From the NCBI RefSeq assembly GCF_902506415.1, contig NZ_LR733275.1:3201795-3265794 (forward strand): DNA of 64,000 bases. Reading direction: 5' to 3'. The notes under the pieces are model-generated. The model had not been told where the DNA came from. It did not search any database and worked only from the letters and a program-made list of their open reading frames with translations. The first letter of the stretch is position 1; each line of letters begins with the position of its first letter. This stretch comes from Massilia sp. 9I. GTDB lineage: Bacteria > Pseudomonadota > Gammaproteobacteria > Burkholderiales > Burkholderiaceae_D. Positions 27,750 to 35,732 of the stretch are shown piece by piece. The translations under genes and the position numbers were made by a program.

Positions 27750-28657
27750 GGCGCTTCCGCCAGCGACTCGAACAGGGCCAGGGCCTCGTCCAGCTTGCCG
27801 TAGCTGAAGTCGAAACCGGCGCAGCCTTCGACCAGGCGCCCGAGCGCGTCGAAGCCGGTTTCGCCCAGCACCGTGTAGTTGAAGGCGTTGTCGGCCACGC
27901 GGGTGAACAGCCGGGATGTCGGCAGCGGCGCCAGCACGGCCGCCGCGCCCGCCTCATAGCGCGGGAACACGATGTGGCTGGCGCGCGCCGTCTCGCCGGC
28001 CGCGGCCACGCTGGCCCGCGGCGCGCGCAGGTGGGCGATGGTGCCCTTGCTGGTTTCCGGCACTGCGGGGCCAAACACGGCATCCGGATCCCAGGCCCGG
28101 ATCACGCCGATCGAGGCGTTCTTCAGGCTGACCGGGCGCGGCAGTGGCACCAGGGCCAGGTCGCTCGGACGCACCAGGGTCAGTTCGTCGGACAGCAGGC
28201 GCCAGCCGCGGCATACCAGCGCTGCGCACAGGGTGCTCTTGCCGGAACCCGGCGGCGCCGGCAGGATGAAGGCGCGTCCATGGCGCTCGAGCACGGCGGC
28301 ATGGATCACCAGGTAGCTGTGTGCCTTGTTCGACACGCACCAGTTCATCACCCATTCGAACATGGGATGGGCCTGGGCGATCGGCAGCGGCTTGAAGGGC
28401 CGCAGGCCATCCTGGTCGAAACGCACCTGGGGCCGCAGCCAGCGGCGCCAGCCGGGGGTGCCTTCCAGGTGCAGCTGGAAGTCGGCGAAGCCTTCCTCGT
28501 CGACCGGGTAATCGGCGTACAGCAGGGAGATGGTGTCGACCAGGGCCGGGATGTCGGTGCGGATGCGGCTGCGGAAGGGGCCGGTGCGCAGGACCAGGCC
28601 GGGGCCGGCGAAGCGCCGGCGCAGTTCGCCTGGCGCCAGGGAGGACAAGTTCAGCAT
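27746..28657 (-). CDS. HprK-related kinase A
   Basis: A 303-residue protein related to HPr kinase/phosphorylase. The P-loop is APPGSGKSTLCAALVCRG, and the following LLSDELTLVRPSDLALVPLP resembles the HprK second motif. The N-terminal half (LRTGPFRSRIRTDIPALVDT) is particular to this subfamily, and the HPr-binding features of true HprK are absent. It probably phosphorylates a peptide or protein encoded in the same operon. The start at MLNLSSLAPGE overlaps the PqqD-like gene stop; the long upstream extension in this frame is a shadow. Confidence 0.88.
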   Translation of the reverse strand: MLNLSSLAPGELRRRFAGPGLVLRTGPFRSRIRTDIPALVDTISLLYADYPVDEEGFADFQLHLEGTPGWRRWLRPQVRFDQDGLRPFKPLPIAQAHPMFEWVMNWCVSNKAHSYLVIHAAVLERHGRAFILPAPPGSGKSTLCAALVCRGWRLLSDELTLVRPSDLALVPLPRPVSLKNASIGVIRAWDPDAVFGPAVPETSKGTIAHLRAPRASVAAAGETARASHIVFPRYEAGAAAVLAPLPTSRLFTRVADNAFNYTVLGETGFDALGRLVEGCAGFDFSYGKLDEALALFESLAEAP

Positions 28658-28929
28658 GGCAGGGGTTCGATCAGGTCGAGACGCACCAGGCTGTCGAGCA
28701 GTTCGGCCAGCTGGGCCGGCAATTCCAGCTCGTCGACTTCGAAGGCAGTGCGCAGGCTGTCTGCCAGAACCGCTTCCGTGGCGGGCGCGGCGCGCAGGGC
28801 GTCGAGCAGGCACAGCGCCGCCGGACCCAGCAGATGGGTCGCGCCCGAAAGATTATTGAACAGTACGGCTTCCTCGTCCCCGTCCCACTGGCGGCAGCGC
28901 AGGGACTGCCCCGGAATCACACGCCACAT
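28651..28929 (-). CDS. PqqD-like peptide chaperone of the HprK-related system
   Basis: A 92-residue protein of the PqqD/RRE type: LRCRQWDGDEEAVLFNNLSG, then THLLGPAALCLLDAL and LLDSLVRLDLIEPL. PqqD-like domains bind leader peptides and present them to modifying enzymes. It overlaps the kinase gene by ATGCTGA and follows the GFWKNH protein gene by 15 bp, so the three are one operon. The likely client is the upstream protein, by position only. Confidence 0.87.
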   Translation of the reverse strand: MWRVIPGQSLRCRQWDGDEEAVLFNNLSGATHLLGPAALCLLDALRAAPATEAVLADSLRTAFEVDELELPAQLAELLDSLVRLDLIEPLPC

Positions 28930-28944
28930 CGGCCAACGCCGTCC

Positions 28945-29511
28945 TTAATCGTGTGTAGCCTCTAGGTAGCGCTTGGTTTGCTCGGCGCTCCAGTACACAC
29001 CTTTGGCGGGCTGGTAGAAGCCGCTGCTCTGAAGCTGGTTCCACATCTGCTGCAGGGTCTGCACCGACAGGAATCCGATTTTTCCCGACAGCACGTTCAA
29101 ATAGGTGGCGACCAGATGCATGCCCAGGTTGTATTTGTCGAAATCGCAACCCTGCACGATCTCGAGCAGCGTCTTGGTGGCGTAGGTCTTGGCGTACTTC
29201 GCGCTGCAGCCGAACACGTCGTCGAAATCCTTGCCGGTCGAGCAAGGCCAAGACCCCGTGTGGTTCTTCCAAAAGCCAGGCGACTTGCCGTCGCACTTGG
29301 GCGTCGTCTTGGCGTAATTGCTGCTCAGTCCGCCGGACAGGGCGCCGGAAGCCGAGACGCAGACCATGGTTTTCATCGTGGCCCGGCTGTCGGCTGTCCA
29401 CAGCACGCTGGCCGCGCCCAGACCGGCCTTGGTCAGGCGGCGCCGCGCCGTACCACGCGGAGTCAGGGGCTGCGCTTCGCGAGCGCGTGCTGGTTGGTCT
29501 TCGGTCGACAC
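28945..29511 (-). CDS. GFWKNH-motif secreted protein, first gene of the HprK-related operon
   Basis: A 188-residue protein. The N-terminus has a twin-arginine-like signal (ARRRLTKAGLGAASVLWTA) after a charged stretch. The mature part holds four cysteines around KCDGKSPGFWKNHTGSWPC and FGC...GCDF. The PGFWKNH..W motif occurs in many extracellular proteins but has no known activity. As the first gene of a PqqD-kinase-nucleotidyltransferase operon it is the natural candidate substrate. An upstream region of ~180 bp presumably holds the promoter. Confidence 0.75.
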   Translation of the reverse strand: MSTEDQPARAREAQPLTPRGTARRRLTKAGLGAASVLWTADSRATMKTMVCVSASGALSGGLSSNYAKTTPKCDGKSPGFWKNHTGSWPCSTGKDFDDVFGCSAKYAKTYATKTLLEIVQGCDFDKYNLGMHLVATYLNVLSGKIGFLSVQTLQQMWNQLQSSGFYQPAKGVYWSAEQTKRYLEATHD

Positions 29512-29694
29512 GGGTTCGATCCTCTTGGTAGTTATACAGAGACAGCTGAATTTCGATTAAGCAAGAATTGTGCCTTCTTGCCATGCCTGTCCAAAAACTG
29601 CTGGAAAAACAGAGGGCTATGACGTAGAGCCATGCCCCGCACTCAACAGTCTAGCCAGTCAGACGGTCCCTGTGTAAAAATTTTCGACAGCTGA

Positions 29695-30321
29695 TCAGAA
29701 AAAGCTCTCTGGCACGACCAGGACGTCGCCCGGACGCATCGACAGGTTGGCCGAAATGTCGCCGTCCTTGATCAGGTCGTCGAGGCGCACCGGCAGTTTC
29801 TGCTGCTTGCCGTCGACGGTGCGGATGATGGTGGCGCGGTTGCCGGCTGCGAATTCGGTGACGCCGCCGACGGCGATCAGGACATCCATCAGCGACATGT
29901 CCTTGCGATATGGCAGGGCCTGCGGCCTGGTGGCCTGGCCGATCACGCGGATCTGGTCGTTGTAGTTGCCGACGAAATTGGTCACGACCACGGTCACTAC
30001 CGGCTGCTGGATGAACTTGGCGAGCGCGCCTTCGATGTCGCGCGCCAGCTGGGTCGAGGTCTTGCCCGCCGCCGGCAGGTCTTCGACCAGCGGCGTGGTG
30101 ATCTTGCCGTCCGGGCGCACCGGCACCGACATCGAGACTTCCGGATTGCGCCAGACGATGATGTTGACATTGTCGCCCGGGCCGATGAGGTACTCCGGGT
30201 TGATGGCCGGCGTAGTGTCGACCGGTGCCGGCGTGCTGGCGCAGCCACCCAGTACGAACAGGCAGCTAATGGCGACAGCATGGGCTGCGCGCTTGATCTG
30301 GTGCGTCATTTTCGTGCTCAC
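29695..30321 (-). CDS. XrtA-system polysaccharide export lipoprotein (Wza-like)
   Basis: Outer-membrane export protein of the exopolysaccharide, 208 residues. The signal peptide ends with lipobox VLGGC. A poly-export domain follows (YLIGPGDNVNIIVWRNPEVS, VPVRPDGKITTPLVEDLPAAG), then a SLBB-like domain (IRVIGQATRPQALPY) and the end MRPGDVLVVPESFF. I use the GTG start, which has AGGGGA upstream; an ATG four codons in is possible. It is transcribed away from the rest of the XrtA locus. Confidence 0.93.
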   Translation of the reverse strand: MSTKMTHQIKRAAHAVAISCLFVLGGCASTPAPVDTTPAINPEYLIGPGDNVNIIVWRNPEVSMSVPVRPDGKITTPLVEDLPAAGKTSTQLARDIEGALAKFIQQPVVTVVVTNFVGNYNDQIRVIGQATRPQALPYRKDMSLMDVLIAVGGVTEFAAGNRATIIRTVDGKQQKLPVRLDDLIKDGDISANLSMRPGDVLVVPESFF

Positions 30322-30377
30322 GTCAAGAATCCCCTGGTTTGGCTTGGGCCGCAGCCATCCGTTCCGGGGCCGCTGGC

Positions 30378-30411
30378 GGGCTCGCTATTTGTCGAGCCCT
30401 ATTTTATACCA
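30378..30411 (-). promoter_or_regulatory. Extended -10 promoter and inverted repeat of the export gene
   Basis: On the minus strand TGGTATAAA (30403-30411) is an extended -10 element. It is followed by GGGCTCG-N8-CGAGCCC (30378-30399), a 7-bp inverted repeat that covers the expected transcription start, so it may be an operator or a 5'-end hairpin. Confidence 0.5.
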
Positions 30412-30445
30412 TAGCACTTAAGCAACCTCGTGCACTGCTGAAAGT

Positions 30446-31276
30446 CTATGGGCTTCTTTGCAACAGTTCGCGTACGTAGCGCACCGGGATCGCATAGGTG
30501 ATTCCGCTCGGGTCCGACACCGCGCTTTCTTTCAATCCCTTCAGGTAAACCATGTTGATGACGCCCACCACCGCCCCGCTGTCGGGATCGTACAGAGGAC
30601 TGCCGCTATTGCCCGGATAGGCAGTCCCGTCCAGCTGGAAGATGCCGAAGGGATTGCGCTGGAGCTGGGAGATGGCGCGCGCATCGAGCTGGCGCGAGTT
30701 GAGTGAGGGCCGCACCGCCGGGGCGATCGCGGCCAGGGTAGCGCGGTGGGTGGCGGCATGCAGGCCCAGGCGCATGCCGAGCGGGTAGCCGGTGAAGGCC
30801 AGCAGCTGGCCCTCGGCCACCGCATCGTCGCCGTCCAGCACCAGCGCCGGCATCGGTGCACCGGAGAGGCGCAGGTGGGCGAGATCGTGTTCGCGGTCGA
30901 GGCCGACCAGGCGCGCCGACCGGAAGCTCACCGTTTCCGCCCCATTGCCCAGCACGATACCGAGCTCTTCCATCCGCGCAACGTCCATCCGCTCCGGGAT
31001 CACGTGGGCATTCGTGATGACGCTCAGGCCGTCTCCCACCACGAAGCCGGTGCCGACGAAGACGGTGGCCGGCTGGCGCGTCTTGAGCAGGGTCCCGACC
31101 CCGACCACCGAGGGCTTCACACGCGCTACAGTGGCCGGCAGCGGATCGTTGACAGGCGCTGCTGAGGCCGGCACGGGCGCCACCATTAGCATGCCGAGCA
31201 GCGGGATTAGCGCGCCATTGAAGGCCTTGCGAGGACCGTTCGAACCCTTCCGACCGGAAATCAATTGTGTGGGCAC
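30446..31276 (-). CDS. Trypsin-like serine protease
   Basis: A secreted or periplasmic S1-type protease of 276 residues. A signal peptide ends near PASAAP. The triad is visible: His in ITNAHVIPE, Asp in REHDLAHL, Ser in YPGNSGSPLYD. No PDZ domain follows, unlike DegP/DegS. It sits between the export lipoprotein and the chain-length gene and runs opposite to the latter. A role in processing envelope or PEP-CTERM proteins is possible, but only from context. Confidence 0.88.
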   Translation of the reverse strand: MPTQLISGRKGSNGPRKAFNGALIPLLGMLMVAPVPASAAPVNDPLPATVARVKPSVVGVGTLLKTRQPATVFVGTGFVVGDGLSVITNAHVIPERMDVARMEELGIVLGNGAETVSFRSARLVGLDREHDLAHLRLSGAPMPALVLDGDDAVAEGQLLAFTGYPLGMRLGLHAATHRATLAAIAPAVRPSLNSRQLDARAISQLQRNPFGIFQLDGTAYPGNSGSPLYDPDSGAVVGVINMVYLKGLKESAVSDPSGITYAIPVRYVRELLQRSP

Positions 31277-31618
31277 TTTTGCAATCTCGACATTAAAATA
31301 CGCATTTGATACAGGGCAATAATTGTTAACAAGGGCTGGATGAGGGACTTTACTGTCCTGATGTTCTGATTGACTGCAGAAACATTTTATCAGTCAAAGC
31401 GTTGCTATAATGGAACGAATTGACGATAAGTGATGCAAATTGTGCGCTAAAAGAGTTGTTCTTGGGAATTTGTGTTGCATGCGCCGTGTTTTTCGTCGCA
31501 TCACCTCGACATTTTTCCAGCCCGCAATTGCAATTGCTCAGTCAACAAGCGATCATGCAGTTTGTTTATTGATTGATGGGCTTGCGCAAGCGCAAGTCGT
31601 TAAGGCGAGATTCATGAC
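31277..31618. other. 342-bp promoter region between the protease and the XrtA biosynthesis operon
   Basis: Unusually AT-rich for this window. It carries an extended -10 element TGCTATAAT (31403-31411) for the plus-strand operon, leaving a leader of about 200 nt. The leader holds the palindrome GCTTGCGCAAGC (31579-31590) close to the start codon. No convincing coding frame was seen. Confidence 0.65.
31403..31411 (+). promoter_or_regulatory. Extended -10 promoter of the XrtA exopolysaccharide operon
   Basis: TGCTATAAT is a perfect extended -10 (TG-N-TATAAT) with no clear -35, about 207 bp before the first gene. It is the best candidate for the main promoter of the genes from 31619 onwards. Confidence 0.6.
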
Positions 31619-33151
31619 ATGGCAGAGTTCACAGCCGCAATCCTTACCTTCCTGAAGGCTATCGGGAAATACCGTTGGCATGCAGTCTTCATCACCTGGG
31701 CCGTGGCCATCGTCGGCTGGGCCGTGGTGTTGAAACTGCCCAACCAGTACGAGGCCTCGGCCCGCGTCTACGTCGATACCCAGAGTATCCTCAAGCCGCT
31801 GCTGTCGGGCATGACCACGCTGCCGAACATCGAGCAGCAGGTGATGTTCATGCGCGGCACCCTGATCAGCCGTCCGAACGTCGAGCGTGTGATGCGCATG
31901 GTCGACCTGGACGTCAAGGCCACCGATGCCAAGGCCCACGACAAGATGGTCGACGAGCTGACCTCGCGGATCAAGCTCGGCGGCACCGAGCGCGACGACA
32001 TCTATACCATCAGCTATACCGGACCCGATCCGAAGCTGGGCAAGGAAATCGTGCAGGCATTCCTGAGCATCTTCGTCGAAGGCGGTTCCAGCGGCAAGAA
32101 ACAGGATTCGGACAAGGCGGTCCAGTTCATCGACGACCAGATCCGCAACTACGAGGAAAAGCTGGCCGCGGCCGAGAATTCGCTGAAGGAATTCAAAATC
32201 CGCAACGTCGGCATGCTGCCGTCGGAAGGCGGCGATTACGGTTCGCGCATGGTGGCCGCCAGTGAAGCCCTGAATACCGCACGCCTGGAGCTGGCCGAGG
32301 CCGAGCAGGCGCGCAACGCGCTGCGCCGCCGCATTGCCGGCGAATCGGCGCCGGGCGACAAGGTCGCGCCGATCATCAACAATCCGGAGCTCGACGAGCG
32401 CATCGCCGCCGTCACCAAGAACCTGGACAGCCTGCGCACCCAGTACACCGAAGCCCACCCGGACATCGTTGCCAACGCCCGCCTGCTCGACCAGCTGATC
32501 GCACGCAAGAAGGAAGAGGCGAAGAACCGCAAGCCGAGCGCCGACCCGGGCGCCGGCTACAGCCCGATGTTCCAGCAGCTGAACGTGTCGCTGGCCGACG
32601 CCGAAGCGCGCGTGGCCTCGCTGCAGGCGCGCGTGTCCGAGTATTCCAGCCGCGTAGCCCAGCTGCGGGCGCGCAGCTCGCAGGCGCCGGAAGTCGAAGC
32701 CCAGCTGGCCCAGCTCAACCGCGACTACCAGGTCAATCGCGAGAACTACCAGAAGCTGGTCGAGCGCCGCGAATCGGCAAAACTGTCGGGCGACCTGTCT
32801 TCGGTGACCGACATGCTGACCTTCCGCGTGATCGATCCGCCGACCGCGCCGAACGTGCCGTCCGGCCCGAACCGCCTGCGCCTGTTCTCGCTGGTATTCG
32901 CAGCCGCCCTGGGCGCCGGCCTGGCCGCCGCTTTCCTGATGAGCCAGTTGCGCCCGACCTTCCTCAGCCAGGCCACCCTGCGCGAAGCCACCGGCCTGCC
33001 GATCCTCGGTTCGATCAGCATGAACTGGACCGGCGCTCAGACTATCCGCCGCAAGCGCCGCCTGTACGCGCTGGGCGCCGCCGTGCTGGTGCTGTTCGCC
33101 GTCTACGGCGCGGGCGTCACCGCCATCCTGGTGCGCCCGACCGGCCTGTAA
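31619..33151 (+). CDS. XrtA-system chain-length determinant protein (Wzz/EpsF-like)
   Basis: Inner-membrane polysaccharide co-polymerase, 510 residues. A membrane segment lies near residues 18-38 (AVFITWAVAIVGWAVVL), then a Wzz domain (NQYEASARVYVDTQSIL), a long periplasmic coiled-coil region, and a second membrane segment near 420 (LRLFSLVFAAALGAGLAAAF). A third hydrophobic stretch follows near the C-terminus. It controls chain length and pairs with the tyrosine autokinase encoded next. Confidence 0.93.
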   Translation: MAEFTAAILTFLKAIGKYRWHAVFITWAVAIVGWAVVLKLPNQYEASARVYVDTQSILKPLLSGMTTLPNIEQQVMFMRGTLISRPNVERVMRMVDLDVKATDAKAHDKMVDELTSRIKLGGTERDDIYTISYTGPDPKLGKEIVQAFLSIFVEGGSSGKKQDSDKAVQFIDDQIRNYEEKLAAAENSLKEFKIRNVGMLPSEGGDYGSRMVAASEALNTARLELAEAEQARNALRRRIAGESAPGDKVAPIINNPELDERIAAVTKNLDSLRTQYTEAHPDIVANARLLDQLIARKKEEAKNRKPSADPGAGYSPMFQQLNVSLADAEARVASLQARVSEYSSRVAQLRARSSQAPEVEAQLAQLNRDYQVNRENYQKLVERRESAKLSGDLSSVTDMLTFRVIDPPTAPNVPSGPNRLRLFSLVFAAALGAGLAAAFLMSQLRPTFLSQATLREATGLPILGSISMNWTGAQTIRRKRRLYALGAAVLVLFAVYGAGVTAILVRPTGL

Positions 33152-33169
33152 CGATCACAAGGAGCAGAC

Positions 33170-34135
33170 GTGAGCATTATCGAAAAAGCGGCACGCCGCA
33201 TCGACCTCGAGCGCGGCCAGGCGGCCGTGCCGGCGCCGGCCCTCGATGCCGGCATCGAGATCCTCGAACCCGCCGCTGTGACCCAGCCCGCTACCCCGCC
33301 GGTCCTGCCGCCGGCCGCGCCGGCAGTGGACGCTGCGGCTGCGGCGCCGGTGCTGCCGGCCCCGGCGCAGGCCGCCCCACAAGTCGCCGAGCCAGTCGTT
33401 CGCCACAACACCCGCAAGGTCGAGCTCGACCTGGCCAAGATGCGCGAGACCGGCATGGTCACCGCCGCCGGCGGACGCACCAGCCTGCTGGAAGACTTCC
33501 GCATCATTAAGCGTCCGCTGCTCAAGCGCGCCTTCGAGGAGCAGAGCGTCAAGGGCAATCCGGGCAACCTGATCATGCTGACCAGCTCGCTGCCGGGCGA
33601 AGGCAAGACCTATTGCGCAATCAACCTGGCGATGAGCATCGCCATGGAGCTCGACCACACCGTGCTGCTGGTGGATGCCGACGTGGCGCGCCCCTCGGTG
33701 CTGCGTACCCTCGGCCTGCCGGCCGAGCGCGGCCTGATGGACCTGCTGGTCGACGACAAGCTCGACGTCTCCGACGTCCTGCTGCGCACCAATGTCGACA
33801 CCCTGAGCATCCTGGCCGCCGGCACCAGCACGCCGCGCGCCACCGAGCTGCTGGCCAGCTCGACCATGGCGAACCTGGTGAACGAGATCGCCAACCGCTA
33901 TCCCGACCGGATCGTCATCTTCGACTCGCCGCCGCTGCTGCTGACCAGCGAAGCGCGCGCGCTGGCCTCGCACATGGGCCAGATCGTGGTGGTGGTGGAA
34001 GCCCAGACCACGACCCAGCACGCGCTCAAGGAAGCGCTGCACCAGCTCGAGGGCTACCAGAACGTCAACCTCATCTATAACAAGACCAGGGACATTCCCG
34101 GCATCGAAGAGACGTATGACTATCACTATGGGTAA
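33170..34135 (+). CDS. XrtA-associated tyrosine autokinase
   Basis: A bacterial tyrosine kinase of 321 residues. A Pro/Ala-rich N-terminus precedes the kinase domain with Walker A (SSLPGEGKTYCAINLA), Walker A' (VLLVDADVARPS) and Walker B (IVIFDSPPLLL). The C-terminus has a short tyrosine cluster (TYDYHYG), the expected autophosphorylation site. It starts with GTG behind AAGGAG. It acts with the chain-length protein and overlaps the next gene by 20 bp. Confidence 0.93.
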   Translation: MSIIEKAARRIDLERGQAAVPAPALDAGIEILEPAAVTQPATPPVLPPAAPAVDAAAAAPVLPAPAQAAPQVAEPVVRHNTRKVELDLAKMRETGMVTAAGGRTSLLEDFRIIKRPLLKRAFEEQSVKGNPGNLIMLTSSLPGEGKTYCAINLAMSIAMELDHTVLLVDADVARPSVLRTLGLPAERGLMDLLVDDKLDVSDVLLRTNVDTLSILAAGTSTPRATELLASSTMANLVNEIANRYPDRIVIFDSPPLLLTSEARALASHMGQIVVVVEAQTTTQHALKEALHQLEGYQNVNLIYNKTRDIPGIEETYDYHYG

Positions 34136-35717
34136 AGATGCTGGACAGGCACCCGCCTTCCCGCATCAGCCATCTCGTCTTCCCTCGCGCCTGCTGCGTC
34201 TGGCGCCGCTCGCCGCCGCGGCCATGCTGCTGGCCGGCGAATGCCGCGCCGACTGGCGCCTGCAGCCGACCTTCAACGTATCGGAAACCTTTACCGACAA
34301 CGTCAGCCTGCAATCGGATGCGTTTCGACAGTCGCAGTTCGTGACGGAGCTCACCCCGGGCATCGTGCTATCGGGCAAGGGTCGCCGTTTCCAGGTGGCG
34401 GGCGCCGCCCAGGCACGCCAGTTCATCTATAGCAAGGGGGACCTGCCGAACACCGCCGACCACAGCGTCGAATACTCGTTCGCCGGCAATGGGGAAATGA
34501 TCGAGGACATGCTGTTCCTTGAAGCGAGCGCCTCGGCTTCGCGGCAACCGGTCTCGGCCTTCGGCCAACAGGGCGGCGCCAGCCTGTACTCGCTCGGCAA
34601 CCAGACCAACATCAAGACCTGGCGCATCGCTCCGCGCTTCGAGCAGCGGCTCGGGCGCGCCGCCGCCCTGTCGCTGCGCTATTCGCGCGATGCTGTGCAA
34701 GCGGATGGGCTCGCCACTGGCTACGGCGACAGCCTGGGCAGCACCATCAGCGCCAGCCTGGCCAGTACCGACCGTTCCTCGAAACTCGGCTGGGGCCTGA
34801 GCTACCAGAGCCAGGACCTCGACAGCAAGATCGGCGGCGCGTCCTCGACGGAGAGTGCGCTCGCGAACTTGCGCTACGCCCTGCTGCCGCGTTTCGCGCT
34901 AACCGCCAGCGTCGGCTACGACCGCTACGAATTCGATTCGCTCGGCAACGGTAACGCCGGCAGCAACTGGTCAGGCGGCATCGACTGGACACCGTCGCCG
35001 CGCACCCGCCTCAGCGCCTCGCTCGGACGCCACTATTACGGCCAGACGGGCAAGCTCGACCTCACCCACCGCAGCCGCTACACGGTGTGGCGCGTCGCGT
35101 ACGACGACATGGTCACCAACAGCCGCGAGCAGTTCCTGCTGCCGTCGACCATCGATACCGCGGCCCTGCTCGACAGCCTGTTCGCAGCGACCATCAGCGA
35201 CCCGGTGCAGCGCCGGCAGGCGGTGGCGGCTTATATCCAGCAGACCGGCCTGCCGCCCAGCCTGGCGGACAACATCAACTACCTGAGCAACCGCTTCTTC
35301 CGCGAGAAGCGCTTGCAGGCAAGCAGCGCATTCCAGCGCGGCCGCAGCAGCGTGCTGGTCACGCTGTTCGCCAGCGACCGGGTGGCCCTGTCGGACCAGC
35401 AGACCGACAGCCCGTTGCTGGGCAGCCAGTTTGCCACGCTGAACAACAACGTGCGCCAGAAGGGCGTCAGCGCGACCTACAACTATCGCCTGACGGCGCG
35501 CAGCAGCGCCATCGCGGTGCTGAGCTTCGCGCACCACCGCTCGCTCACCACCGAGGTCGAAAATCACCCGCGCGAACTGCGCCTGGGTCTGACGCGCGAG
35601 CTGGGCAAGGATCTGCGCGCCGCCTTCGAGTATCGCCACCTGAGCGGACAGATCGACCGGATCGCCGGCGGCTACCGCGAGAACGCGCTGTCCGCCACCC
35701 TGTCCGCGCAGTTTTAA
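34116..35717 (+). CDS. XrtA/PEP-CTERM-associated outer-membrane beta-barrel protein
   Basis: A 533-residue protein with a signal peptide ending near GECRA and a body of alternating strands with aromatic girdles (RLQPTFNVSETFTDNV, TELTPGIVLSGKGRRF), ending in ALSATLSAQF with the terminal Phe typical of outer-membrane barrels. It corresponds to the uncharacterised barrel family always found in XrtA loci, possibly a secretion pore. The ATG at 34116 overlaps the kinase gene; the ATG at 34128 is an alternative. Confidence 0.88.
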   Translation: MTITMGKDAGQAPAFPHQPSRLPSRLLRLAPLAAAAMLLAGECRADWRLQPTFNVSETFTDNVSLQSDAFRQSQFVTELTPGIVLSGKGRRFQVAGAAQARQFIYSKGDLPNTADHSVEYSFAGNGEMIEDMLFLEASASASRQPVSAFGQQGGASLYSLGNQTNIKTWRIAPRFEQRLGRAAALSLRYSRDAVQADGLATGYGDSLGSTISASLASTDRSSKLGWGLSYQSQDLDSKIGGASSTESALANLRYALLPRFALTASVGYDRYEFDSLGNGNAGSNWSGGIDWTPSPRTRLSASLGRHYYGQTGKLDLTHRSRYTVWRVAYDDMVTNSREQFLLPSTIDTAALLDSLFAATISDPVQRRQAVAAYIQQTGLPPSLADNINYLSNRFFREKRLQASSAFQRGRSSVLVTLFASDRVALSDQQTDSPLLGSQFATLNNNVRQKGVSATYNYRLTARSSAIAVLSFAHHRSLTTEVENHPRELRLGLTRELGKDLRAAFEYRHLSGQIDRIAGGYRENALSATLSAQF

Positions 35718-35732
35718 GGAGCTAGCCAAGCG

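Noticed and set aside
26646..29511. A classical lasso-peptide cluster
   Set aside because: The PqqD-like, kinase and nucleotidyltransferase genes fit, but there is no asparagine-synthetase-type cyclase, no transglutaminase-type protease and no short precursor beside them.
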